Of a stretch of 64,000 nt of DNA, positions 49,218 through 63,289 are shown piece by piece. Position 1 is the stretch's first letter, and each line of letters opens with the position of its first letter. The DNA lies in assembly GCF_016808095.1 (NCBI RefSeq), contig NC_068970.1, positions 21,186,501 through 21,250,500 on the forward strand, given 5' to 3'. The stretch is from Vigna angularis (taxonomy: Eukaryota > Streptophyta > Magnoliopsida > Fabales > Fabaceae). The translations under genes and the position numbers were made by a program. A model generated the notes under the pieces. The model was given only the letters and a program-made list of their open reading frames with translations, was not told where the DNA came from and did not search any database.

Positions 49218-49265
<48 letters not shown>

Positions 49266-49300
49266 TTATTTATATATGTGTGTATGTGTGTATATATATG
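49218..49300 (+). repeat. (TA)n / (TG)n compound microsatellite
   Basis: About 40 bp of TA units followed by 'tttatat' and 'tgtgtgtatg' runs. Confidence 0.9.
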
Positions 49301-50759
49301 CACTTTGCCCTTGAGAAGAAACATATGATATGCACTTTGATATGTTGGTTCTATCATATTATATTAGATGATGAGATAGGCTAAATGAAAAATTATTGTT
49401 ACAATTATAGTTTCACAAGTCTATACTTTTTTATCTTCAAATCTTTAATTATAATTTTTTTACACATAATAGCTCACATATTTCATGAGCCATTGTCTGA
49501 AATTCTACTTCAGCATTGGTTCTCGCTACTACAATTTTTTTTTTTACTCTTCTAATGTACCAAGTTTCCACCAAAGAAGTGTAATAACTAATAGTCAATA
49601 TTCTATCAACAATTGATCCTATATAATCAGCATCTATATATGTTTAAAGACTGACATTTTTGTTTCTTCTAAAAAAACCCTCTTTTTAATGTTCTTTTCA
49701 AATACTGAACAATCCTAAAAGCAGCTTGTAAATGACTTTCTTTCTTGATGCATAACCTGACTTACTAAACTCAACAAAAATAATAGCAAGTCTAGTGTGA
49801 AATGAATAAATAAATCTTCTTACAAGCCTTGGATACATTTTCTTTATCAATAACTATATCATCCTCATCGTTTATAAAGAAAACCGCACAAAGTAACTTA
49901 GAGAAAATAAAATATAATTTAAAATGATAAAGGGTGTTTGATAAATTATTATAAAGTATTACAATTGGTTTTTGGGTTTTTCTCATATGTCTCATGTTCA
50001 TAAATTTCTATTATGATATATTATCATGTAAAATCTATTATAATAACTGCATTTTTTCTTTTGCAACATGATAAGAAAACAAACCATGACTATATATAAT
50101 TATAAATTTATTAAAATTAAACTTTAATATATTAATGAAGAGAAGAAATATAGAGAAACTTTAATATAAAAAAATGATATTTTGTTGAGTATGGATGAAA
50201 GTAGATATTCTTTTAGGAGATCTATAAAAAATAAATTGTAATGTTTAAAAATGAATATATAAATTTAACCAATACCTAAAAGAATCAATTGACCCCATCA
50301 CGAAAGCTAAAATTATACAAATCAATACGTAATTTTTAAAACTCATGGCAGCAAACTAATAGTAGAAAGTTACTTCGAGCACCCAGATTTTTTTTTCTAA
50401 CTGAAACCTTGTTTTTCTTTTTCCCAACTTTTGTTCCAGTAACTTCCTTTTACATTGGTTTGCTTTGATAGTTTTAGAAATTAAATTACAAAATGTTTAA
50501 CAAATTTTGCACGGAAAATTAATTTCTAGGACGTCTCACCCAGCCACATGGAATATTCTTAAAAAAAATGATAAGGTGGTCATAGAAATTTGTGGGGTGG
50601 AAGAACTTAAAGCCATTTGGGCTTAAATTTGAGCCTAGAGAGGTGTTTGAGCGTCAACTTTTACTTCATGCACTTCCCCATTTTCTTCGTGCATACTTTC
50701 AAATTTTTAAAATGGTTATTTTATCCTTAGTAAAGAGTGACTTTCAAATTACATAGAAT

Positions 50760-51010
50760 AAGTTTTTTGGAATTTTCAGAATAGAATTTTTGAAACAAGA
50801 TTTTCAGAATTTGATTTCTGGAATAAAGTTTTCGGAACGTATACAATGCATTTTGGAATAAGGTTTTTGAAATGAAAATCTTAGAACAAACTTTCAAAAA
50901 TGAATATAATGCCTTTCAGAATGGTATTCTGAAACACCCTTACAATAAATATGTTTCAGAAAGAGTTTTCAAAAACCACATGAAATACGTCCCAGAAAGA
51001 ACTTTCAGGA
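50760..51010 (+). repeat. Patch of degenerate TTCAGAA / TTCTGGAA motifs
   Basis: Within 250 bp, short near-palindromes of the type ttcagaa, ttctgga, ttcggaa and ttctgaa recur at least seven times at irregular spacing. This resembles a decayed short-period repeat rather than a regulatory cluster. Confidence 0.45.
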
Positions 51011-52241
51011 ATGTAATTTTGTTCGTATTTTCTTTCTTCTTCTTTTGTAGCAAATAATAATACGGCACAATAATAACGAGTATTTTAGTCTTTTCCTCTT
51101 ACTTTTGGGTGCAGTTAGTAATTGTGAAGATGCAGGAAGGAATAGCTTGGTCCTTTTGAATGCATCTAGAAAATAGTTTGACTTTTTCTTTTTTCACCTC
51201 TATAATTACTACCTCCATATCATATTAACAGTAAAAGAATTAAATACCCTCCTCCCTCCCTCAGGTCATCTCTACAGCTCTGGCCACAATTTTGAGACTC
51301 AAATGAACTATTAACAATATTTAGCTATTGATATTTCAAGAAAGAATTACCTTTAACTCTTCAACTTTGTTAAAACAATCTTATTAACATATATTGTAGA
51401 GAGAAATAACGTTAATTAACTTGACCATTAAATTACAGAAATACTAAACAGAAAATGAAAATTGAGAGTGGCGAAAAATTCTAAAATGGATTGGGTTTTG
51501 TTGGAGTTTTGAAAAGGGGATGTACGTGTGGCTATTAAGAAGGAAAAGAGCTTTAATCAGATATCAAACGAAATTTTGACACAATGGACAAACTGAATCT
51601 GGATTATTGAAGTATGGACATAAGAATGTGCACAAAAGTAGACAAAAATGGTAAAATATGTTGCAGACAATGATATGTTCAATGGGAAGTTTTGGCTATA
51701 ATGGTAATTCTCAAAACTTTTGGGACAACCCAAACCAACAAGGTTTATGCATTGTGGTTCTCCATCTTTCCTTCTTCTTCCAAATTTTTGTTTCTGTAAT
51801 TGCCAACTTTTGTTATGATTCTAACTTAGATCTAGGATCATTTTTACTCAATAATAATGTAAAAAGAAAATTCTAGTGATATTTCACATAATTTCTTTTA
51901 TCTGTAAAAAATAAATATATTAAATAAATGGAATTTGATAATTTCAATTTATACATAAAGTAATATAAACAAAATAAAAAACAATACTATAAAAATATAA
52001 TCTCATCTTAGTAATAATAATTAGGGATTTTTTTTATTATTAAATATTATTTTATTTTACTATGATGGATTATGAAGAAAATATTTACTATTATATTCAC
52101 ATCAACATACAGCTCTTTAATTTATAGCATATTTAGAATATGACATTGGTTGGTGTCATCTGGATATCTACTCTATAAATTTATATCATAATTCAAATTG
52201 TCTGTAAATCAAAATATTTATTTATTTATTATGAAAATAAT

Positions 52242-52269
52242 TTATAATATATATATATATATATATATT
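52242..52269 (+). repeat. (AT)n microsatellite
   Basis: About 28 bp of AT dinucleotides. Confidence 0.85.
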
Positions 52270-54900
52270 ATAACAATTTTTATTTGTTATTAATTTTATC
52301 ATATAACAATATTTTTTTTATACAATGTACATCAAAATAGTATCTATACAAATTATAACACAACTTGAAAAGTGAAAATCTCACCTTTTCCACTCTCTCA
52401 ATTAAAAATTCTTAAAATGATCTTCTTCTTCTTTTTTTTTTCATTTCACAAAATTTATAGTGTTGTAGCAAAAGTTATTTTTTCTTCTTGAATTTTATCA
52501 AATTATCATCTTTTATAATTGTACATTTAATCCTTTTAACTTTCTATTAATTGTATCTACCATTTCTATTTATTAAAAGAAATGGTCCTAGTAATGAATT
52601 TCATTATATCACAATTATTACTAATTAAACGTGTGCCTCAAGTCATAATTGCTTCATCTTAACTTGTAGTAGTTTTTATGTTTCAAGTCTATATGTTTAG
52701 CTGAGCTGAATATACTCGAAAAGTTTTGCTATTCGAAACGTTTTTATCCAACTCAAATCAAAATTTCTCCTGTGAAAGGGTATTATGTTCCATATGAAAC
52801 AAACTATATTACAATTAAATTGTTTATGGTAAATCTAAAATATATTTTATATGTGATAAATTCTATTTATAACGTTATTTATATGTTTTAAAATATTCAT
52901 TAATAATAACTTTTAATCATACAAAAGATATTTACCAAAATGCTAGTGTTTCTTGAAGAAGAAACATTTTAAAGATTTTACAACAATTTGTTATCAATTT
53001 ATTGAAAATCTAAAAAAATTGATTTTGTTTTTGTTCTTATCGATTTTCGTTAGAAATACTTAAATCTTTAAAGGTAGCTAATAAAATTGAGAAGTCGTTG
53101 ATAAAAGAGATGTATTATGAAAACGAGTTACGGAGAGAGAATAATTTCGGAAATGACTTTTTATGTAGATATTTTTATATCTTTTGGATAGGAAATCTTG
53201 GCCAAATAAAAACATTTCTAATGTTCAAATTTTGTTTTGTAGCCTTTATTTTATAGCTGATACTCTTGATTTTGTCTTTATATCATCGATTCCTTAAATA
53301 ATTATGTCTCACTTTACGATAAGTTAAAGTAAAATACTATTTCGAACTCTGACCAATTTAAAGGGGTAAATTATGTGTCAAAAAAATTATTTACATACTT
53401 AAACAAAACATTTCACTTGAAAACTAATAAACTTTTACCACTTAAAATAGGCAAGTCATTTTATGATACTTAAGAATTCGAACATAATTATGTTCAAATC
53501 CTTGAAAATAGTAAATGCAAATTAAGAGAAAAAAAGACTATACTGAGTTAAAACCAAAATCTAACATATTTAAAATTAAGAAACGTATTTAAAAACCCCA
53601 AAATTATTGATGTATAAAATGAAAACTCCTTTGCAAGAGCTTATGTACTACATTATTCCTATTACAAGAAACATTTCTATTATGTTTTAATCAATCAATG
53701 AGAAAACAATGTGAAAGTTTTCTGATCAACAATATTTTTTGTAATCAAACATGGCGATTTCAAGGTCTGGCTTTTTGTTATTGTTTTTTTATGACTAAGA
53801 TTTGAATGAAAAGAGTTGAAGTTTGATTTGAGTGGTGGAATATAAAGGAGTTTGTTGGTGAGGTCACTGTAGATTTCATGGGTCATTTCGTATGATTAAT
53901 GAAAAGAATGATAATGAAAAAAGAAAGGTTGCCGTGTTATGGCCCACATCCAATAGAGAGGGAGATTAATTCACTGTGGTACTGTGAATTTGTGACGCAC
54001 CCATATCTTATTAATGGTATTTTTGGTGCATTGGTTTCCAACCTAGCTCGATCCAATGAAAAAGTTGATCAGATTCTCCTCTAACATCTTTGCTTTCTTT
54101 CTTTGTTTTTTCTCTACCATATAATAATTAATTAATACCCAATCAAGGCATGGGACTCATCACTCAAACTCAAAGGTTACTGTGAAAATAAACTCAACAT
54201 ATATAAATATTTTCATCTTCTTTTAAATCCCCATATTTACTTTACTATAGGTAAATACATCGAAAGAAGAAAAGGGTACCTAATAATAGAAACACACAGC
54301 TACACCAAATTCCTTAATTTCATCATAGATCAGTTATCAACTTCTGATTAGGTTTTCTGTGGCTGCTGTCTCATTTTTCCTATTCTGGCACTTGATTCCA
54401 GTCCCAACAAGCAATTAGTGTTTATATAGCTTAACTTTGTTCTATATCTGAACATGTACAACTATCCGATATGTAGGTTTAGGTTTAGGGACAATTAAGT
54501 TTGGAATATTGAGAGTAAAATATGCATATAAATTTTTAAAAGTGTCTTGTTGAGAACAAGCAAGTATCATTGATAGAGACAAAGGAATTCATATTGCATT
54601 GACGAAGCAGCATAAAAATAAAATAATGAAAAGAAGGTGGTGGTTCATGCAAAAGTTGATGTTGCCATCTTACTATTTTGGGCGGTGCATCACTTTCACC
54701 ATTCATTGAGACCATAGTATATATGGATGGTACTAATCACCTGCCTGTCCAATCCAGGCAGTTTCAAATTTATGGAAATTCCAGACCTACGAATAATAAT
54801 TATAAAATACAATGCGTATCCCCGTTTCCAACGTAATCTTTCATCAATTAATTAAATTAACACTTCATTAAAAAAACAAAACAATATTTTTATTGGAGGG

Positions 54901-57900
54901 TTTGGAATTTCTTGCTGGGGACAAGCCCGTGTGGCGACATGCATGCTGCTGGTTTTAGATAACACAGACCCTACATTGAGTTCAAGAAAATCATTAACAC
55001 ATTTGATCATAACAAATTATACCATTTGCTTTTGAAAACGATAACAATCAATTTGATGACCTAGAAAGATTCTTTCCCCTTAGTGCATGGGATATAGACA
55101 CATGTTACTATTAAAATATATAAATACCTACTTAAATAAATGAGGTATGTGTATTGTTCCTATACGCAGTTATTTAATATGGATATAGATCCCAAACTTG
55201 ATTAAAAGACTGAAATGATTCGATTAGCGTATTGTTCATCACAAACATTTTCTGACCATGGTTTCTGCAAGTCGTGGGGCAGAACAGCAGTACTGATAAA
55301 CGTATATGGGACACAACACAAGCATAGGTCATATATATGTTCTTTTTGGAAACCCCTTTTTTATGGGTTTGGTCTGATTGCAGTTCTAATATTAACAAAC
55401 ATTGGGCCCAGAGATTGTCACTACTTTAACTTGTATTCTCTTGTTTATTATATATATAACATCGTTCTTACACTTTCAACTTAGATTACACAAGGACCTA
55501 TAGTTCATGCCACTCCCCTACATCGATCTCACTAACCCTCACTCATTTAATTGGTGCATTATTGTACTACACAGAATGATCCAAACTAACTGGCACATTA
55601 TTGTACCTGGTGCATGACCTACACGTCTTGTGGTTAGAAAAATTAAATTACATAATGGAATGAATGTGGATGACGATAGTAGCAGGACAACACTATATCA
55701 GAGTGTATATAGGCATGCACAGATATATATTCATTACACAGCATTTGTACTGTATATTAATGTCGATACATAAGATGATTTTGACTCAAGTATGTATATC
55801 TGTATTTATAGTCTGTAGCTGGTGTCCTCAAGTTATAAATTCGTTATAAAGTGTTTTCAGGAACCATGGTCACAGGCACGCATTAATTTATTTGCCCTTT
55901 GGTTTCTGTGTGTGGGGTGGGGGGCAAAGATTCAAATGCTGTTAAAGATTTTCAAGGTTATATTGGAGCTCAAGTTCATATAACAACTTTCCTTCAGTAC
56001 TTTTTGGAAGCTTATCATAGCACCACTTCAAAATAACAAGACTTATGGATATTAAGGGTGAGTTTCCCTTTCTCCCGTTGTTATATCCACATCCACATGA
56101 TTTGGTGCAATGAGCTGGATTTCAGCATATAACCAGTACAATATTAAGAAGCTTCTCTTGATATATGTATTAATTCTTAAATGTTAATTTGTCGTATTTT
56201 TCAAGACAAGCAATTGCAAAACAATTTCTAAATTAATTTGATGGATTAATATCGCTACGAATATCGTGGAGTTTATTGATTAAGGAGAGCTTAAAGAGAA
56301 GATATGTTGGTTAAAGCATAATTAGTCGACAAGGCAGTAACTAGTTGGTTGTGCTTTGGTTAAGTTGGCACAAAGTCTGGGAAGTCAATTATCCGAGCAG
56401 AAGCCTTTAAGCTTGATTTATAATGGGGGCATTGACAAATGACTAACCCATCACACCAGCATCCAATTATGACGTTTTATGAGTAGCGGTCATGCATATT
56501 GTAATTGCAGTTTTTCAAAACCAGCCATAAAAGTTGTGGAATTTTAGGTAAGCTTTCAATACAAAGGTACTGATAATTGGTCGTGAATGAAAGTTACTTG
56601 AACTACCTGTAAGATTCTCTAGTGCATACGGTTTCATAAAGTTTTCTTTCTTCATTAGTTTGTGTTATTAACTACTTATTGGTATTAGTTCTCCGAATGG
56701 AAAGAATTATCTTTCATTTCCATTATTAGAACTATAGAGGCAAAGTCAAGTGGCATCTGTTGCTATAGGCATTTGGATTTGGTCCTTACCTAGATAGAGA
56801 AGTGAAGTCAGCAAAAAAGGGCCACTTTCTGGTTTGTAAAGCACACCGATGATGCCAAACCTTGGTTCTAATTAACATCACACAGTAACCCTACAGTCAA
56901 GGAAATTTTCTGTAGCACACATCGCATCCTTTGACTAGTCACCTTTCAATATATACAGATCAAGAACTTGCCACTTGTGCCTACCCAAAAAAGATATTCC
57001 ATTCATTCATTAGGTTTTATATGCAATCTGACAAATTAAAATCAAATTTCTACTTTAATCACTCAATCAAATTTTCAAAACCATTTCTCTCTAAGCAAAT
57101 CAAATTATGAACTCCCTCTTTTCGTTATATATTTGTATTAATTCATCGTCCTGCATATATATACATCCCATTCTATTATGGTTTTTGAATCCACAGCTTG
57201 CGTAAAAGCTTTTATGAATGCATTTTCCGTTTGAAAATTAACCACCTTATTATTTCCTTAATGAAAATCTGGCACATGTTCCACTCTTCTCAACAGATAG
57301 AGCCAGGAAAGATAAGTCGTGCCCCTTAACCCCACACTACAGATGGACCAGCCTCAGTAAAGTAATTAAGTAAATCAAGTGAGTCACATATTTAGGTGAT
57401 TACTATTCCGTGGTCCTACGTCTGGCTATTCAAACTATACTTTTGAAATCAGAAGAGATATTACCACAAATTTTAATGTTACTTGCAAGTTATAACCGGC
57501 AAATACTCATTTTCCTTCATTTGGTTTAATTCCTCCAAACTCACATTAAATTCTTTCAAAACAATTTAAGACTTTTACATAAAGAAAATCATACATACAT
57601 GTATTACTTGACCTAGACGGTTTAGTTAAAATACATCGTACCTTCTGAATCTCAATACAATAGCCGTATTAACTCCATAAGAAGGACACTAAATTCATGA
57701 ATATGCAATTGGAGCAGGCCTCAGAGACATGGCACTGGTAAAATGTAAGCAATATGGTCAGGCATGTGCAAACTTCACAGATCTGATCGAGCTGAGAGAT
57801 CACAGGAGCCGATTCAACCTCATACGGGAAAAAAAGTTAAAAGGAAAAGATAAAAGCAAACAGTGGTTATTATTGTGAACAAAAACGTTTATGTATGTAT

Positions 57901-60659
57901 ATATGACTGCTTTAACATTTGGTTAACTTTTAACAGATCACGGAAAATGGCAGGGTCGGGCAGATAAGATTTTACTGTATAAAAAGCTGTAAAGAAGAAT
58001 AGAGTTTCATGGTTGGTTGTTGAAAATTAGTTTTGAAGTCCGAAAATAGGAGGTATTTGCATATATTATTGGGAAGTGAGAGGAAAAGGGTTGTAAAAAA
58101 TGGGATGAAAAAGAAAAAGAGAAAGAAAAAGAAATGAAGGAGTTAGTGTATGAAAGAAGTAAGGTGAAATGGTGGTAAAATAATGAGGAAGAGAGAGTAT
58201 TGGATGTTATATAGGGTCCGTAATGGAAGAGGGTGGGGCCTGGAGGCAGAGTGCATGTGATGAGCAGGGTTTGGATTAGTTGTCGGAGTGGGGTTTAATC
58301 AAGAACAAGAAATGGCAGAATTTCAGGCACCCAAAAATGGGCACTCTGCTCCCAAGCACAATCCATTTTCAAAGAATGTGCTCATTTTTGTTTCTTTTTC
58401 TTATCACACCATTCAATCTGATGGGACTTATGCCTTCCTTCTATACACATCCCCACTCTGTCCATCCTCACCCAACATTCCAATTTTTCACTACAAACAA
58501 ACATATATCAAATTAATACCAAATACTAAATCATTTATATTCCTAAAACAATTTTATAAAATTAAAATCGAGTATGTTAATGTATGAAAAGATATATAAA
58601 ATGTGTGATTAATTTGGGGGCATAGAAGTGTAGGGTTAGGATTTGAGATGGGTGTTGGAAGGAAAAGCAAAAGAGGCGGTTGTTCATTTATGGCTGGGAC
58701 AGTGACCTTGTGGCACAGTTACCCTTTCTTCCTCTGGAAAACAAAAGGGGGAAGGGAAGTGTAACAGAAACAGAAGCATTGATTTCTTCCTTTGGATTAG
58801 CCAAGAGAAGGGAGAAAACTACCAAACATATGTGTGTATTGCGTGCATATACAAAAACCTAGAACCTTTGTTTTGTTCGTATATATATATATATGCATCA
58901 GAGATTTCCACAAATGGAATTTCTTTCTCTACACAAAATAAACGACACCATCCCATGCAATGCAATTCCATCATTCCCTCGCTCTTCCGATTTTCTTGCT
59001 GGACTTCAATGGAATTCACTTAATTGGTTACCAACCACGAGAGTTAGGTAACTTTGGGATTAGTGGTATCTTTTCATACTACTCTTTTTAATGCCTTCTA
59101 CTTTATTTATTTATTTATTATTAATGTTCTTTTTCTAATAATAATAATTTAATTCTACTATCTTCTCTCATTGTTTTTTTGTTATAATTAGTAATTGTGA
59201 TATTGATGTTCGTATGTGACGATTTAAATTGTTTGTTCAGTCCAACCTTTTCTATTATTTTTGTTTTTTTATTCAAAAGTTTTACATTATTTATGATAAA
59301 AGTTTCATATTTTAAATATGTTAATTAAATTTAATGATATTATTTCAATATATTTAAGATCCGAACATTAAAACTGAGATTCGAAGTCTTACTTAGTCCT
59401 TCATTAAAGATGAATCTTCGTTCTCTTTATACATCGATTGAAAAAGTTTATTCTGGTAAATTTGATAAATATTACATTGTATAAGACCTCAATATTAAAA
59501 ACAATTTAAATATATTTTATATATGAAATTTAAATATATGATGAATTTGTTAGTTATTTAGGAAAAAGAGTATAGTATGTATAAGAGTACTGTAGAAAAA
59601 TAAGATGTGCATATAGATGGTTGCAGAAGGGAGGTGGTGAATCGGGGAACAAACACAGGGCTCGAGAATGACAGAGTAAAAACATTATTATTGCTATTGG
59701 GACTCCCACTTATCATTCTCTTCTCTCCTTATTCTTCCTTCAACAACAAAACCACACACCTATGTGCCTACACTGCATCTTCTTTTCCTTACGCCTGGAT
59801 AACATCACCTACATATCCATTCATTTACTTTTTTATTGTAACATCTTTTCATTATATTTTATTTCAATTAAAACAAAAACAAAAATTACCCTCTCATCAC
59901 TTCCTCCATCTTACAACTGAATTATTATCAGTCAAACTGTCATAGCTTCAAACGTTGTTTGTCTCCACAATGGTAATTATTGCTTTCAATCCCAAGATAT
60001 TAAACCCACCCAAGGGAAAACATCTCTTCTCTCATACATTCTCCTGTAAAAATATAATTCACATTCAAATTTTATAGAATTTAATACTATGTATTTATGT
60101 TATATTTCTTTATCTTTCATCTTAATTAGATTATCTTTTATCTGTACTATTTTTTATTTTAAGATAAATGATTAAAAATATAGTGAAACCGCTAAACAAG
60201 GAAAATAAGGTCGTTAAGCTTCAGACGTTGATGATTTAAACTTGGGAATTTGCTAAGGAGAGATTCATATCAATATGTTATACTCCAACACATTAATTAA
60301 TTAGAACTGATGGAAGGAACTCGATTTTTTAACATACAAGAGGTTAATTTACATTGTGTCCATAATTATGGGAATTTTCCTTATTATTGTTCTTCATAAT
60401 TGGATTTTCAACATATTTTGTAATATTGTTAAACCTTGTAGGTGAAACAAAGAAAGTGGAATAGTATGCATTTTCATTCAAATGGTATATCTTACTAAAT
60501 TACTAACCTTCAATTGGGCTAGTTAATTACAAGAATGATTGGAGTAATACAAGCTAACTAATGATTATGATATGCCTATTTAAAGCATGAATAATTTTTA
60601 AAATTAGGAAATATAAGGTTTACCTTGCTAACCAGATGAAAGAAAGGAAGAATTAATAA
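54901..60659. other. Long intergenic region without a supportable gene
   Basis: This stretch is less AT-rich than its neighbours in places (54900-58900), and around 57950-58850 it has CT-rich, leader-like sequence on the minus strand. It could be a promoter, an untranslated leader or a non-coding RNA locus. No exon chain, tRNA or recognised microRNA was found by eye. The 112-codon frame at 59607-59945 is hydrophobic low-complexity with no splice or domain support. Confidence 0.45.
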
Positions 60660-60669
60660 ATTACTATTA

Positions 60670-60702
<33 letters not shown>

Positions 60703-60732
60703 AATTATTATTATTATTATCATAATAATAAG
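60660..60732 (+). repeat. (TTA)n microsatellite
   Basis: About 70 bp of ATT/TTA triplets with one 'aaaa' break, ending in 'cataataataag'. Confidence 0.9.
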
Positions 60733-61432
60733 AAGAGGAGGTTTTGTGGGACTTGATAGTAGCGGAGGAAGAGAATTCCTAGTGACACTGATAAACACAT
60801 ACGACAATAATATTGCACAAAATTTTCAACACAGGTTATACATAAGTTAAAATATCATCGATATAACAAATAAATGATGATTGGGTTAAAAATTGCCAAC
60901 AAAATTAGAATAAAACAATATCATATAAAATCATAAATTAACAAATATGTAACTAAGTGGAAATCAATATAATAAAGTGAAGTATATAAAAGAACTTGTA
61001 AAGTGAAAATGTTAATATTTTTAAAACATAAAAACCCAAGGCGAGAAGTGAAACTAATTAAAAATGAAATCTCAAATCTATTCTAATATCATTTAACCTA
61101 AATTTATTAATGGTTAATATTGGTTAGAAACTGCAAAAATCTATTAGTAAAAGTATTGTGGATAAAATTTATTGATTGATATCAAAATCAATTTTTAGGA
61201 ATTATTGGTAGTTATATTTTTTTGATAATTATCGAAGATCAATATTTTTCGATAATAATAAGAGTCAGGTACGAAACATTATTGAAAGATAATATCTATC
61301 AATAAATAATATATCATTTTTAATATATTAAATTGTATTTTTTATACTTAAACCGGTAAAAATTATAAAACCAAATAATTTAATTAGGTAATTCAAATAG
61401 ACATTAATTATAGTATATCCATAAACATCACA

Positions 61433-61545
61433 ATATGTCTATTAAGACAAATAACAAGTTCTTAAAATATGTCTATTAAGACAAATAAAAAGTTCTTAAA
61501 ATATGTCTATTAAGACAAATAACAAGTTCTTAAAATATGTCTATA
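61433..61545 (+). repeat. 34-bp tandem repeat, 3.3 copies
   Basis: Units start at 61433, 61467 and 61501, with a partial at 61535. Each contains 'atatgtctattaagacaaat' and 'aagttcttaaa', nearly identical. It lies between CACTA-like subterminal DNA and the transposase remnant. Confidence 0.9.
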
Positions 61546-61597
61546 AATAACGTATTCACACATAATAAAAAAACATGTAATGATGTAAAAAGAAGTC

Positions 61598-62285
61598 CTA
61601 GTAATCTATATAATCATGAAAATTATTTTCTTCTTCTGGAGGGTCTTGTTGCTGCTATTGAGATTGTGGTTGGATTGAAGTGGGCTGGAGTGGATTATTA
61701 CTCGGACAATGTTGGGTTGGACTGAGGCTATTGACGACAACTGTGTGCTTCCATAGGCAAGAATTCTATGACCAGATTTTGCAATGTGTCAAACTTGCGG
61801 CTTACATCATCATAAACTTGATCACGTACTTCTAGTCTTTGCATGAGATGGATATCAGCCTCCTCAACACTATTGGCAAAAGATGGTTGGTGTTTGAGGA
61901 TACCTCATCCAATAGTGTAATTTCAACAAGTTGTCCTACCCCATATAGTTGTCCTTTATTTTTTCCACTGGAACGTCAACTAGCATAGTGTCCTAATGAT
62001 GTCATCATGTGTACCGTCATCATTATGCTCTTCTAATGCATCAAGACATGACCCTTCTCAGATCTGACCTGTGAGAGTCTACTTGAAAAATTTTCATGTT
62101 TAAAAATTAGTTAAATAGTAGTAAAAGTTTAAAGGAAATAATCATAAAGGTCTTTGTTTACATGTATCCTCCGAGACCTTTCATTAACAAATTATCTAGA
62201 CCCCTTGCGAAGACGAGTTTGTTGAAACACCTCACCAATATGTAGAACTTGTCCAACTCCTATGCCTATAACAAAATATGGGATT
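61598..62285 (-). pseudogene. Remnant of a plant CACTA (En/Spm, Ptta type) transposase C-terminus
   Basis: Read on the minus strand from 62285, a segment matching IGEVFQQTRLRKGSR and NERSRR precedes GKNKGQLYGVGQL, then EEADIHLMQRLEVRDQVYDD and FDTLQNLVIEF, and finally a Gln/Glu-rich end with QQQDPPEEENNF before a TAG at 61598-61600. This order is typical of the C-terminal part of plant En/Spm-type transposase proteins. Stops (for example after KGSR and before QQQDPP) and frame changes show it is dead. Only the last part of the gene is here. Confidence 0.7.
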
Positions 62286-63289
62286 ATATATACATAAATT
62301 TTAAAAGACATAAGTTATAATATGATAACAAAAGGACGCTTATATTTTACTAACATTATCAACGATTATTTTATACTATATTTTATTGATGCAATTACCG
62401 ATGAGTATTTTCATGGATAAGTCAACTAAGACAATCCGCCAATAACACAATAATACTGATGAAACAACATCTATGTTGGTATATTAAGTATTTCTTTAAA
62501 CTCATGGAGTATTGAAATACATGCTAACTTGAATTTTTTTTTATATGACTAATATTATTAATTTTCAACATTATTTAATTATTTTGCATTAATAAAATCA
62601 ATTTTTCTTTATCTTTTAATTTAGTGTTCATTTTGATCTTCTCTTTAAGTAGTTAGATGTTAATTACTCATAATTATACAATAGTTTTTATTATTTTTTG
62701 TCCAATAACTGAACAAGAAATATTTAGATAAAGTGAAATAAGATTAGAATCCAGGTGTAGATAGAAAGTCAAAATTGATATTTTCAAAATATCACTTGTT
62801 TTAGGCATCACTTAAATCAATACCAACACCATGTAAAGAGGAAAATGTGTTGCTTGGACTGAGCACCACTTATCCAACATTATGTGTCACCTCTCAGTGA
62901 CGAATTGCACTAAGCGCCACTTGACTAGGGTTAAGTGTCAGTTATATAAAATATCATTTCTTGTCTTTGCTAATTCACATTCCTAACATGGAATGATTAG
63001 CCTTAGGCGCTAATGTTGCTTATATATGGTACTTTTGGCTTATTTCTCACTTCTTTAAGAGAAAGGAGTTTTTTCTGGTGATGGAGAAGAAATGAAGGAG
63101 TATTGAAGGTTTTTCGGTCGATAGGTTTTTCTTAAAAACCTTCATTCTACTCTTTAGATCTTCATCCTCTTTCATGTTCATATTTTTCTTTTGGACTCTT
63201 CATGACAATAAAGAGCTAACTAATTGTTGTTAGCATTAGATGATGGAACTAACTAAATTTTAATATTATAGGTATTGTTTATATTTATA
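62286..63289. other. Intergenic repeat-like DNA
   Basis: No gene. From about 62780 to 63060 the sequence has repeated pieces such as 'gcgccacttgactagggtta' and 'caccacttatcc', suggesting part of an LTR or other dispersed repeat. I cannot assign it. Confidence 0.4.

Larger units (their letters stand above)
48568..54900. other. Intergenic AT-rich DNA upstream of the methyltransferase gene
   Basis: The first several hundred bases should hold the promoter and 5' UTR of the minus-strand methyltransferase gene. Beyond that I see only AT-rich sequence, TA microsatellites (about 49218-49262 and 52242-52269) and a TTCAGAA-rich patch (50760-51010). Short open frames have no domain or splice support. 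Confidence 0.55.

Noticed and set aside
50760..51010. Heat-shock element cluster
   Set aside because: The TTC and GAA halves are separated by one base or overlap, not by the two bases of a heat-shock element; no adjacent gene starts here.
54300..58900. MicroRNA genes
   Set aside because: I scanned by eye for common plant microRNA sequences and paired arms and found none; absence is not proof.
59607..59945. 112-codon plus-strand frame as a small membrane protein gene
   Set aside because: Composition is low-complexity hydrophobic and Ser/His-rich, with no domain, promoter or splice context; it fits a chance open frame.
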